From positions 1 through 63,648 of the forward strand of contig JABMMZ010000099.1 of assembly GCA_013205405.1 (NCBI GenBank): a stretch of 63,648 nt of DNA, read 5' to 3'. The stretch's first letter is position 1, and each line of letters starts with the position of its first letter. This stretch comes from Bacteroidota bacterium. GTDB lineage: Bacteria; Bacteroidota; Bacteroidia; NS11-12g; UBA955. Both the position numbers and the translations under genes were made by a program. The notes under the pieces were generated by a model. The model worked only from the letters and a program-made list of their open reading frames with translations, was not told the origin of the DNA and made no database searches. Positions 1 to 8,525 of the stretch are shown piece by piece.

Positions 1-151
1 TGCAAGAATCATCGCAAGTGCATTTGGTTTGACAGGTACCATTGCCGCAGCAAGAACCGTTACAATTAGAATTTACTTTGTTGTACGCAAATAAGGCGCC
101 TGTTGTAGCTACAATAGCAAATGTAGCAATTAAAATTACTTTCTTTTTCAT
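1..151 (-). CDS. Small Cys-rich exported protein (partial, C-terminus outside window)
   Basis: Reading leftward from an ATG at 151, 50 codons are present before the window ends. Residues 1-24 form a Lys-start, hydrophobic segment (MKKKVILIATFAIVATTGAL) that looks like a signal peptide or membrane anchor. The rest is dense in cysteine (pattern C-x3-CC-x4-C-x3-C-x-C-x3-C), as expected of a small metal- or cluster-binding protein. Its downstream neighbour in the same direction (302-709) is also an exported Cys-rich protein, which supports a shared role in metal handling. The ferredoxin-like or metallothionein-like nature cannot be decided from this fragment. Confidence 0.6.
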   Translation of the reverse strand, partial: MKKKVILIATFAIVATTGALFAYNKVNSNCNGSCCGNGTCQTKCTCDDSC

Positions 152-301
152 GATATTTTTTTATTTAATGGTTTATTTTTTATTAATGTTTTTGCAGCAT
201 AATCCAACTACAAGTAGGTGAAAATTCATTCACCATCGCTAAATTTTGACTGATACGATTGGAATACAAGAAGCAGATTCCAATTAATTCAGTCTAAAAA
301 A

Positions 302-709
302 TCAAATTTGAAAAACGCACTTATCAATAAGTATCGGCACTGTATGTGCGCGCTTACTGACAATAGAAATAAAGTGCGTATTAAGATAGTTGGGGTTTTG
401 AATACTATACTCAGGCAATAAACTAAATTGGGTATATACCATTTTAGTAAACTTATTGGCAAAAGAAAGTGGAGTTAATTTTTGATAACCTAAATTGTCA
501 TTTTTTGGTAAAAAAACAGGATTGGTATGGCAGCAAGTGCTTTTTGAAGCTTTAACACACGCACAACAATCTTCCTTTAAACTAGTTTTTGTAGGCGTAT
601 AATGCAGAGAAAAACCAGCAAATGAATCGCAGCAAATATTAATATCTAAAGCAATACCACTTGATGTAAGTAATATCAAAAAAGACAATATGGCCGCTTT
701 TATTTTCAT
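302..709 (-). CDS. HYC_CC_PP-like Cys-rich exported protein
   Basis: A 135-residue protein with an N-terminal signal sequence (residues 1-21) followed by Cys pairs: NICCDS near residue 24, DCCAC near 47 and STCCH near 57. This layout (signal peptide, short Cys motif, then CC motifs within the first 65 residues) matches the small HYC_CC_PP family common in Bacteroidota next to metal-efflux or TonB genes, although the usual HYC motif is replaced here by ICC. The C-terminal half has no recognisable motif. A -7 promoter box lies 11 nt upstream of the ATG. A periplasmic metal-binding role is inference from the cysteines and from the Cys-rich neighbour at 1-151. Confidence 0.6.
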   Translation of the reverse strand: MKIKAAILSFLILLTSSGIALDINICCDSFAGFSLHYTPTKTSLKEDCCACVKASKSTCCHTNPVFLPKNDNLGYQKLTPLSFANKFTKMVYTQFSLLPEYSIQNPNYLNTHFISIVSKRAHTVPILIDKCVFQI

Positions 710-720
710 TTAACCTAATA

Positions 721-728
721 CAAATATA
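721..728 (-). promoter_or_regulatory. -7 promoter box for the HYC_CC_PP-like gene
   Basis: On the minus strand this reads TATATTTG, a perfect match to the Bacteroidota -7 consensus TAnnTTTG. It ends 11 nt before the ATG at 709. Confidence 0.55.
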
Positions 729-771
729 CTATTTTTTTATTAAATGAAATATTTTTAACTATTTTTTTTTG

Positions 772-1332
772 ATGAGGCACTTTTCATTTTATAAAACATT
801 TGCATTATTATTTGTTTTTGCTAGTGGGTTTTCATGCTTTTTTTGTAAAAGTGAATTCAAAGAGTTTAAGGCAGGTGAACTATCAATAAGTTATTATAAT
901 TTATATAGAAATAAGACTTTAATACCTATACCTGATAACATAAATAGAATAACTGATACATTGAATATAAATTTAAAACAAGATTTTTATAGTGTACAAA
1001 TCAATAATAATTGTAGAAGTAATTTAATGGCTTGCTCACCATCTGGTCCAGAATACATAGATAGACCTGACTCTATTTCTGTAAAAACTTTAAGCAATTT
1101 TGATAATCAAACAAATGCTAATAGTAATATTAATGATTATTGTAGGTTATTTAGATATAATCATTCAATAGTACCTTTATTTGATTATGAATTTTATAGG
1201 GGTTATGATAATATAAATATTTGTTTAATAAAAAATCCAACCGTAGATTCTATAAAATTAAATATAAAGCTGTTCTTTAATGATAATTCTATGGTTCGCT
1301 CAGTAGATACTAAATGGCTAAAGTTTAATTAA
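772..1332 (+). CDS. Exported protein of unknown function
   Basis: 186 residues from the ATG at 772; a TTG three bases upstream is in frame, but the ATG is preferred. Residues 1-22 form a hydrophobic export signal ending near FSCFFC, which is not a clean lipobox, so lipidation is uncertain. The mature part is rich in Asn, Tyr, Asp and Ile with several cysteines and alternating beta-type patterns (DTLNINL, SIKLNIKLFF), suggesting a beta-sandwich. I do not recognise the family; a loose similarity to DUF5034-type lipoproteins is possible. It is convergent with the flavoprotein gene, the two 3' ends overlapping by 4 nt. Confidence 0.6.
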   Translation: MRHFSFYKTFALLFVFASGFSCFFCKSEFKEFKAGELSISYYNLYRNKTLIPIPDNINRITDTLNINLKQDFYSVQINNNCRSNLMACSPSGPEYIDRPDSISVKTLSNFDNQTNANSNINDYCRLFRYNHSIVPLFDYEFYRGYDNINICLIKNPTVDSIKLNIKLFFNDNSMVRSVDTKWLKFN

Positions 1333-2564
1333 ATATTTTCTGCCATTACCCAAGCCTCGCTCCAAGCTGCTTGAAAATTAAAACCACCAGTTAAGGCATC
1401 TATATTTAATACTTCACCTGCAAAAAATAAATTAGGAATTAATTTACTTTCCATCGTTTTAAATTCTACTTCTTTTAAATCAATACCACCTGCGGTTACA
1501 AACTCATCTTTAAAAGTGCTCTTGCCTTTTACCTGCATGCTACTATTTGTTATGCTTTCGGCTATTTTAAGCAGTAATTTATTGTTACATTCTATCCAAA
1601 TTTGCTCTTTATCTACAAATTCCTCCACTAAGCGTATCCAAAATCTATTGGTAAGTCCAAATAGAGCGGTATTGCCAATTTGTTTTTTAGGGGTTTCTGC
1701 TTTCTGTTTAATTAAAGTCTCCAATACCTGATCGGTAGTATAATTTCCTGCAAAATTTATAGCAATATCAAACTCATAATCTAAGTAATGAAGCAAACGG
1801 GCTGCTACCGATGATAATTTTAATATGGCAGGCCCACTTAAACCCCAATGGGTAATCAACATAGGGCCACTTTGTTGTATATCCTCTTTTTTAAGTTGAA
1901 ATTGCTTTTGTAGGTCTTTATCAATTAATAATTTAACCGTAGAATTACTAAAAGAATTCCCCATTAAATCATGTAATAAAGGGTGTTTAATATTAAATGT
2001 AAACAAAGAAGGAACAGGTGGAATAATTGTATGACCTAATTCAGCCATTTGTTGCCATAATTTATCACTACTACCACCTGCTATTATTAACTGCCTGCAT
2101 TTTACATTTTGATTATTTAATACTAAATCAAAGCCATTGGTTGTCTGTTTTATTTGTTGCACACCAGCGCCTACTTCCACTTTTATTCTTAATCTATCGC
2201 ATTCATTTAAAAAGCAATTAACAATGGTAGTAGAATCATCTGAAACAGGGAACATTCTGCCATCTGCTTCCTTTTTTAATTCAATTCGTCTTTGTTTAAA
2301 CCATTCTATGGTTTCCGTAGGACCAAATTTTTGAAAAACAGTTAATAGTTCTTTTTTACCTCTTGGATAATAGGCTACCAATTCTGTTGGATTAAAACAT
2401 GCATGTGTTACATTGCACCTGCCTCCGCCACTTATTTTTACTTTACCTAATAATGTTTTACTTTTTTCAAAAATAACCAAACTTAGGTTGGGTTTTTTAG
2501 CTTTTATATTTATAGCAGCAAAAAAACCTGCGGCTCCTCCTCCAACAATGGCTATGTCTATCAA
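1329..2564 (-). CDS. BaiN/HI0933-family FAD-dependent oxidoreductase
   Basis: 411 residues, the usual length for the HI0933/YhiN/BaiN flavoprotein family. The N-terminus has the Rossmann FAD-binding motif (IAIVGGGAAGFFAA), followed by the family signature GGGRCNVT near residue 47. Near the C-terminus are VTAGGIDL and FFAGEVLNIDALTGGFN, the second FAD-contacting signature. These proteins bind FAD and probably reduce an NAD(P)-linked substrate in the cytoplasm; the substrate here cannot be read from sequence. The gene follows pssA and purS in the same direction after a 56-nt gap, so read-through transcription is plausible. Confidence 0.9.
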   Translation of the reverse strand: MIDIAIVGGGAAGFFAAINIKAKKPNLSLVIFEKSKTLLGKVKISGGGRCNVTHACFNPTELVAYYPRGKKELLTVFQKFGPTETIEWFKQRRIELKKEADGRMFPVSDDSTTIVNCFLNECDRLRIKVEVGAGVQQIKQTTNGFDLVLNNQNVKCRQLIIAGGSSDKLWQQMAELGHTIIPPVPSLFTFNIKHPLLHDLMGNSFSNSTVKLLIDKDLQKQFQLKKEDIQQSGPMLITHWGLSGPAILKLSSVAARLLHYLDYEFDIAINFAGNYTTDQVLETLIKQKAETPKKQIGNTALFGLTNRFWIRLVEEFVDKEQIWIECNNKLLLKIAESITNSSMQVKGKSTFKDEFVTAGGIDLKEVEFKTMESKLIPNLFFAGEVLNIDALTGGFNFQAAWSEAWVMAENI

Positions 2565-2620
2565 AATAATTTGTGTTTGATATTCTATTATTCTCGTTAG
2601 AATTTTAGAATTTAATCTGA

Positions 2621-2872
2621 TTAAAGTGCTTTTACGCTTATAGAAAAACTTTCCATTACTAAATTGGCCAATACTTTTTTAGCAGCATCCTCAGCTTGTT
2701 GTATGGCTTCTTGTTCTGAAATGGCTGTGGTTTCGTAAGTAATACATTTTCCTACTCTAACATTTTCTATGCTGGTAAAACCTATATTGTGTAAGCCATT
2801 GGTTACTGCTTTGCCTTGAGGGTCTAATAACTCTTTTCTTGGCATTACTTCTATTTCTATTAAAAATTTCAT
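2621..2872 (-). CDS. purS: Phosphoribosylformylglycinamidine synthase subunit PurS
   Basis: 83 residues, the normal size for PurS, the small bridging subunit of the three-part FGAM synthase (PurS-PurQ-PurL) in purine biosynthesis. The conserved pattern MPRKELLDPQGKAV followed by GF-x-x-I-x-x-VRVGK is clear. The C-terminal helix (EAIQQAEDAAKKVLAN) is also typical. purQ and purL are not next to it; it lies 3 nt downstream of pssA and was probably co-transcribed with it. Confidence 0.92.
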   Translation of the reverse strand: MKFLIEIEVMPRKELLDPQGKAVTNGLHNIGFTSIENVRVGKCITYETTAISEQEAIQQAEDAAKKVLANLVMESFSISVKAL

Positions 2873-2875
2873 TTT

Positions 2876-3583
2876 TTATTTTTTTGCAAAATTAACAAAT
2901 ACTGAAGACAAAACATAAACTACATAAATAATAGGTACGGCTAACCACTGAAAAGCAATGATACTAAATAAACCAATAGCACCTATTATAAGCTGTACAG
3001 TGAAATCTTTTAGCTGTTTTCCTTTTTTAAACTTAAGAGATACCAATGGTATTTCGCTTACAAGAAGTAATGATATGGTTATACAAAAAAGTATATAACT
3101 TATAATATTTCCAAAAAAAAATTCAAAAATATTGGGGCAACTATTTTGAATAAACGCCCAGCTCGCTACCATTATGCCAGTAATGGGAGTAGGTACGCCA
3201 ATAAAGGATTCGCTTTGGCGGGTATCTATATTAAATTTTGCCAAACGATATGCTGAAAAAATAGCTAATAAAATAAAAGAATAAATAAATATGTTGCTCT
3301 CAATATTATGAGATAGTAGGGCATACTGATATATTAAAAGCGATGGTGCTACACCAAATGTAACACAATCTGCAAGAGAATCTAATTGCTTGCCCATGTC
3401 GCCACTTACACCTAATAAACGTGCCAAAAAACCATCAAAGAAATCTAAAATAGCAGCCAATACTATAAGCCATGCTGCCATTTCTAATTTTTTATCAAAA
3501 GCAAAAATTATGGCCAATACTCCGCAGGTTAAATTACCCAGAGTAAAAAGGTTTGGAATTTGTTTTTTGATAGCTGAAATCAT
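2876..3583 (-). CDS. pssA: CDP-diacylglycerol--serine O-phosphatidyltransferase
   Basis: 235 residues, an integral membrane enzyme making phosphatidylserine from CDP-diacylglycerol and L-serine, the first step towards phosphatidylethanolamine. The CDP-alcohol phosphotransferase motif DG-x2-AR-x8-G-x3-D-x3-D is complete near residues 49-72 (DGFLAR ... GKQLDSLAD). About seven hydrophobic segments follow, and the N-terminal NLFTLGNLTCG is typical of the PssA type rather than PgsA. A -7 promoter box sits just 4 nt before the ATG. The purS start is 3 nt downstream of its stop. Confidence 0.93.
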   Translation of the reverse strand: MISAIKKQIPNLFTLGNLTCGVLAIIFAFDKKLEMAAWLIVLAAILDFFDGFLARLLGVSGDMGKQLDSLADCVTFGVAPSLLIYQYALLSHNIESNIFIYSFILLAIFSAYRLAKFNIDTRQSESFIGVPTPITGIMVASWAFIQNSCPNIFEFFFGNIISYILFCITISLLLVSEIPLVSLKFKKGKQLKDFTVQLIIGAIGLFSIIAFQWLAVPIIYVVYVLSSVFVNFAKK

Positions 3584-3587
3584 ATCA

Positions 3588-3595
3588 CAAAAGTA
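3588..3595 (-). promoter_or_regulatory. -7 promoter box of pssA-purS
   Basis: Minus-strand TACTTTTG matches TAnnTTTG and ends 4 nt before the pssA ATG, so the transcript would have almost no 5' leader. Confidence 0.55.
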
Positions 3596-3604
3596 TGACT
3601 TTAT

Positions 3605-5460
3605 TTATTCTTGTATTAAAATACTTAAACTAAAGTTAAAGCCATAATTATCTAATGATGTTCTTGGAGAACTAATACTTAGATTATTGTAAGTGCCGCT
3701 GGGGTTCCAATATTTTTTAGAGATATCAAACATGTATTTCCCTCGTGCAAAAATACCTAACCATGAAGAAATGGCAAATCTTAAATCTAAGCCTGCCCCT
3801 AAGCCATGGTTTATAAATTTATTACTACCATCCTTGCTAAAACCTGGCACAATTACTTGATTCATTGAATCATTTTGTGTTGCTAATACTAATCTTTTAT
3901 AAGCTAATGTAGCATATATGCCAAAAGTAAATCTATTGCTAATATGCGGACTGTATCCATAACTTTCGCTGATGTTATAGCCTGATAAATTGTATTTGAA
4001 ATTTTTATTAATGTTTTTTTGTCTTTCAAATACTTCAATTTACCCACATTATAATTGCCAAAATCACTGTAAGTGTACCCAAATGATTTTTTGCGAATAG
4101 CATCTGAAAAACGGGTGTTTAAAGGTAAAGTTTTGTTGGATAATTCTTTGAAATTAAAATAGGATAAACCATCGCTAAAATTTAACATTACCGCCCATTC
4201 ATGAAAATCATATTTATCTTTTTTAGTTGTAATTTTATCTTTTTCAGTACAATTGACATTGTTTATTAAAATAAATTGAAAATGCTTGAGCAGTAAAGTA
4301 TCCTTAGATTCTATTTTTTTTATAATATTATCTTTAGTAAACTCTATGTCCAAATATTTTTTAAGTTCATCGCTTGTGTTTTTATCCTCAAAAAAATCTT
4401 TATTTGCATTGTAATTATTACTGGTATAATATCCTTCGCCTCTGCCTTTATAAAAAATACCAATGCTCATATTTTGGCCACTCCTTCGTTCAATCTTTTG
4501 GCATTAGAATTAAACGCATACCAATTACATTCAAAATTCAACTCTGTTTGACTGGTATGGCAGCGGCCAAATTGCCATAATATTTTTTATTTGGGTTATT
4601 CAATATTAAGTTAGAAAGATTATCATATATCATGTGCTCTCTGTAAATATATTGATGCGGCATACTTAGGTAATTTTGCCATTTTCTATAGGCTATAATA
4701 CTATTGAATACTTGGTCGAATATTTAAATCGACCCCTATAAAATCTCTGTATACCAATCTATTGATGGCATAATCTGCAATCACAGAGTCAAAGTGTTTT
4801 TATTGTCAAATCCTCGGTTATAGAAGTTATTGTATGAAAATGAATTTTTTTTTGCTCTTCATAATCATTGTATGATTTATTTTTAACACCAATGTAATAA
4901 GCATAAGATTTTAAAACTTCTATTTGAAAATCAATAGCTTTTGGTACTGCTTTGTCTTTAGGAATCAATCTGTTTAACAGTACCGGTCCATCATCTGCAA
5001 AGCGTTCTAAATCAATGCCGTGAAACTTTATGCGCTTTTCTAATGGTAATGATAAATTGTAGGTTCGTAATTTTTTATACAAATTGAGATACTTGGTTGC
5101 TGTAGTTCCCTCCATATTTTTAAAATAAGATGTATCATCGTTTATATATTTATTCAACATATAGCCTCTAGAAAAACCGAGTTCAATAAGCAGATTTCTT
5201 ACCCCTGCTTTTTCATTTAAATATTTTAGTATTTTAAGCTCAATATTTGAATTTTGATTGGCGTAACTATGATTTTCGCCTGTAAAAAAAACAGTGTAAT
5301 TATTTACAATACTATCTAGTTTATTCAGTCCTAAAATAGGAATATCAGGAATTGAATCAAAATAAGAATAACTTGATTTCTGACTTTTTAAGGAATTGGA
5401 GGTAAAACAAATTATAAAAATTAAAATAATTTTACTGAGTGATACACAAATGTTTTTCAT
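3605..5460 (-). pseudogene. Broken gene: secreted esterase-like domain fused to a C-terminal beta-barrel segment
   Basis: One gene of about 620 codons can be followed from the ATG at 5460 to a stop at 3605, but only by changing frame five times: near 4800 (one extra A), 4709-4714, 4574-4576 (one base missing), 4478-4482 (A run one short) and 4014-4020 (T run of 7 instead of 8). The start has a signal peptide, then a GENHSYANQNSN motif and an IELGFSRGYM stretch typical of erythromycin-esterase/ChaN-like folds. A later piece reads YGQFGRCHTSQTELNFECNW. The last 110 residues alternate like outer-membrane beta-strands. Neighbouring genes are intact. Real decay or assembly indels are both possible. 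Confidence 0.8.
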
Positions 5461-5546
5461 ATACAATAAATGCAAATAACAAATAAATATTGTGTATTCG
5501 TTTGATCATTTTTATAAATGTTTTAAAAATTTAGGTATTTTAACTT

Positions 5547-5554
5547 TATTTTTG
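5547..5554 (+). promoter_or_regulatory. -7 promoter box of gltX
   Basis: TATTTTTG matches TAnnTTTG and ends 7 nt before the gltX ATG. No clear -33 TTTG is seen at the usual spacing. Confidence 0.45.
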
Positions 5555-5561
5555 CATCTTT

Positions 5562-7091
5562 ATGAAGAAAGTAAGAGTAAGATTTGCCCCAAGTCCAACG
5601 GGACCTTTACATATAGGAGGTGTGCGTACTGCATTGTTTAATTATTTATTTGCCAAACAAAATGATGGCGATATGATATTAAGGATAGAAGATACCGACC
5701 AAGCCCGTTTGGTAGAAGGAGCAGAAGATTACATTGTGAAATCTTTAGCATGGGTGGGTATTCTATTTGACGAAGGCACGCACGTAGGTGGACCATGTGC
5801 GCCCTACAGACAAAGTGATAGAAAACCAATGTACCGTCAGTATGCCGACCAATTATTAGCTAATGATTATGCCTATTATGCCTTTGATACTGTTGAAGAA
5901 TTAGATGAAATGCGCGATAAACTAAAAGCAGGAGGTATGTCGCCACAGTATGATGCTGTAAGTAGAATGAGTATGAAAAACTCATTAACATTATCGGAAG
6001 ATGAAGTAAAACGCAAAATTGCAGCAGGTGAGCCTTATGTTATTCGTATAAAATTACCTAGAAAAGAAGAAGTGCGTTTTCATGATTTAATCAGAGGTTG
6101 GGTGGTAGTGCAAACCAGCGCCATGGATGATAAAGTTTTATTTAAAAGTGATGGCATGCCTACTTATCATTTAGCCAATATAGTAGATGATTACACAATG
6201 AAAATTAGTCATGTGATAAGAGGCGAAGAATGGTTGCCTTCTGCTCCTTTGCATGTTATGTTATATCGCTATTTAGGTTGGGCAGATGCTATGCCACAGT
6301 TTGCACATTTACCACTTATTTTAAAACCTGATGGCAATGGTAAGTTAAGTAAAAGAGATGGAGATAGGTTAGGATTTCCAGTTTTTCCTTTAGAGTGGAA
6401 ATATCCTACTACAAATGAAGTAAGCAGCGGATACCGCGAAAAAGGGTATGAGCCAGAAGGCGTTATCAATATGCTGGCATTATTGGGTTGGCATACTTCG
6501 GACAATAGAGAATTATTTGGCATAGAAGAATTAATACAATTATTTTCAATAGAAAAAATAAGTAAAAATGGCGCTAAATTTGATCCTGAGAAAGCTAAAT
6601 GGTTTAATCACCAACATTTAATGTTGAAAGCAAATGAAGTATTAGCGCAAGATATTTTACCTCAAATAACAGCTAAAGGCTATATTACTACTTTAGATTA
6701 TGTAGAAAAAGTAATAGGATTAATGAAAGAAAAAGTAACTTTTAAAAGTGAAATAGCCGATAAAAGTGATTATTTCTTTGCCGCACCTAAGCAATATGAT
6801 GAGCAAGTAATAGCTAAGAAATGGACTGTACAAGCTTCCGATTTTTTAAAGCAATTTGCAGAAATACTACTTCAAAATGAAACAGCAAATTCAGTAGATT
6901 TAGAAGCACTATTTAAAAGTAATGCTCAACAAATGGAAGCCAATCCAGGAAGCCTAATGCAACCGTTGCGAGTAGCTTTGAGTGGCGAAGGCGGAGGTCC
7001 ACCTTTGTTTGAAATGTTGCATTTGATAGGTGTAAAAGAATGCGCTAACAGAATACATACAGCCTTAAATTTAATTAATAAAACAGCCTAA
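5562..7091 (+). CDS. gltX: Glutamate--tRNA ligase
   Basis: 509 residues, normal for bacterial class I glutamyl-tRNA synthetase, which charges tRNA-Glu in the cytoplasm. The HIGH-type motif is PSPTGPLHIGG at residues 10-20 and the KMSKS-type motif is KLSKRDG near residue 260. The C-terminal anticodon-binding region ends in the typical GEGGGPPLFEMLHLIG segment. There is no amidotransferase gatCAB next to it, so whether it also charges tRNA-Gln cannot be judged here. Start chosen at the first ATG, supported by FAPSPTGPLHIGG at the expected distance. A lipoprotein gene follows 7 nt after the stop. Confidence 0.97.
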   Translation: MKKVRVRFAPSPTGPLHIGGVRTALFNYLFAKQNDGDMILRIEDTDQARLVEGAEDYIVKSLAWVGILFDEGTHVGGPCAPYRQSDRKPMYRQYADQLLANDYAYYAFDTVEELDEMRDKLKAGGMSPQYDAVSRMSMKNSLTLSEDEVKRKIAAGEPYVIRIKLPRKEEVRFHDLIRGWVVVQTSAMDDKVLFKSDGMPTYHLANIVDDYTMKISHVIRGEEWLPSAPLHVMLYRYLGWADAMPQFAHLPLILKPDGNGKLSKRDGDRLGFPVFPLEWKYPTTNEVSSGYREKGYEPEGVINMLALLGWHTSDNRELFGIEELIQLFSIEKISKNGAKFDPEKAKWFNHQHLMLKANEVLAQDILPQITAKGYITTLDYVEKVIGLMKEKVTFKSEIADKSDYFFAAPKQYDEQVIAKKWTVQASDFLKQFAEILLQNETANSVDLEALFKSNAQQMEANPGSLMQPLRVALSGEGGGPPLFEMLHLIGVKECANRIHTALNLINKTA

Positions 7092-7098
7092 TTTTTAA

Positions 7099-7632
7099 AT
7101 GAAAAAAAGTATTAAATACTGTTTGTTTTATTCTCTGCAGGTATTGCTTTTAGCAAGTTGTGGATTTGCACATTTTACAGCTATGCCTGGTTCAGAAAGA
7201 AAGGTTTTTCCTACGGAATTACAAGGTAATTACATATCTTTAAATACAGAAAAAAATTCGAAGGATACTTTTACTTTAACCATTACTGATACTAAATCTA
7301 TTACCAATGATGCCATTTTAAAAGACTTATTACAATTAACAGATAGCACAACTTTAAGTCATTTAGGCGATTTCTATTTTTTTAATGTAAAAGGACAAGA
7401 TTCAGCTAATAGAATTACGTGGACTTTATTTCCTATTTATCCTAAAAACGATATTTTGTATATTTACTCCATTCCTTTGGGTAAGCAAACCAAAAAATTA
7501 AATAAATATTTAAAGCAAGATATAAATGGTACTTATATCATGAATAACGAGCCTTTTAAAAACTACTGTGAAAAGTATTTAAAGAAAAAGAGATACAGAA
7601 AAAACGCATCTAAACTACATAAAATAAAATAA
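7099..7632 (+). CDS. Lipoprotein of unknown function
   Basis: 177 residues with a lipoprotein signal peptide ending in a lipobox LLAS-C at residue 21. The mature domain is about 155 residues with a mixed beta pattern and a Lys-rich tail ([18 protein letters not shown]). No family recognised. It starts 7 nt after gltX, and its stop overlaps the start of the B12-binding gene by one base (TAATG), so the three genes are probably co-transcribed and the last two translationally coupled. Confidence 0.75.
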   Translation: MKKSIKYCLFYSLQVLLLASCGFAHFTAMPGSERKVFPTELQGNYISLNTEKNSKDTFTLTITDTKSITNDAILKDLLQLTDSTTLSHLGDFYFFNVKGQDSANRITWTLFPIYPKNDILYIYSIPLGKQTKKLNKYLKQDINGTYIMNNEPFKNYCEKYLKKKRYRKNASKLHKIK

Positions 7633-8048
7633 TGGCAGAATTAAACAGACCAATAAGAGTATTGATAGCTAAAGTAGGCTTAGATGGCCATGATAGAGGT
7701 GCTAAGGTAATAGCCACAACCTTAAGAGATGCTGGCATGGAAGTAATTTATACGGGGCTTCGTCAAACACCCGAAATGGTTGTAAATGCAGCCTTACAAG
7801 AAGATGTTGATGTTATAGGCATTAGCATACTTTCTGGCGCGCACAACAGTGTTTTTCCTAAAGTAATAGATTTTATGAAAAGCAAACAATTGGACAATGT
7901 GCTGCTTATTGGCGGAGGAATAATTCCGGATGATGACATGAAAAGTTTGAATTCCCAAGGTGTGGCTAAACTTTTTCCTCCAGGCACTAATACTGCTGAA
8001 ATAGTAAGTTATATTAAAGATTGGGTAATTGAGAATAGAATTTTTTAA
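7632..8048 (+). CDS. Stand-alone cobalamin (B12)-binding protein, methylmalonyl-CoA mutase C-terminal type
   Basis: 138 residues equal to the B12-binding C-terminal domain of methylmalonyl-CoA/isobutyryl-CoA mutases. The cobalamin motif D-x-H-x-x-G is present as DGHDRG near residue 19, followed by the SxL element (ISILSG near 73) and the GGG element (LLIGGGIIP near 96). As a separate subunit it would carry adenosylcobalamin for a catalytic mutase chain encoded elsewhere; no mutase large subunit or MeaB chaperone is in this window. Its start overlaps the lipoprotein stop by one base. Confidence 0.88.
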   Translation: MAELNRPIRVLIAKVGLDGHDRGAKVIATTLRDAGMEVIYTGLRQTPEMVVNAALQEDVDVIGISILSGAHNSVFPKVIDFMKSKQLDNVLLIGGGIIPDDDMKSLNSQGVAKLFPPGTNTAEIVSYIKDWVIENRIF

Positions 8049-8054
8049 ACGCTT

Positions 8055-8444
8055 ATGAAAAATTTCTTTGGAATATTTATTAGCTGTTCGAAAAAAATAT
8101 CTGAACGTAGTTTTAATTTTCAGAATTTATACTATTTATTGCTTAATTCTAATGATTCAATACAAAATACTCAAACATACTCCATGAAAAGTATTTATTC
8201 TATTAAAAAAATAATGGCTTATTATGTTGAACTGGATGCAAATACGGATATTACTGTTTTTGAATTAATTACCAGAAATAGAATAGATACTTTTGCTGTT
8301 TATTACTCCAAAATAATAAATGATGAGTTACAAAAGATTACTTTTGGTATTAATAAAATAAATTCTAAAACATTGGTTTCAAAAACACTTGATAATAGAG
8401 ATACAAGTTATAATGTAGGTGATATAAATTTATTTTTTCGGTAA
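8055..8444 (+). CDS. Hypothetical protein
   Basis: 129 residues starting at an ATG 7 nt after the B12-binding gene. The N-terminus is short and hydrophobic (MKNFFGIFISCS) but too short for a convincing signal peptide. The body is Ile/Asn/Ser-rich with no motif I recognise. It may be an exported protein that lost its proper start, or a recent orphan. The ending KTLDNRDTSYNVGDINLFF resembles small secreted beta-proteins. Confidence 0.45.
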   Translation: MKNFFGIFISCSKKISERSFNFQNLYYLLLNSNDSIQNTQTYSMKSIYSIKKIMAYYVELDANTDITVFELITRNRIDTFAVYYSKIINDELQKITFGINKINSKTLVSKTLDNRDTSYNVGDINLFFR

Positions 8445-8525
8445 AATAAGTATAAAAAAATCCTTATTAAACTATCGCATGTATTGTAATTAATTCAATT
8501 TTATCATTGCAATATTTTTTTCTTT

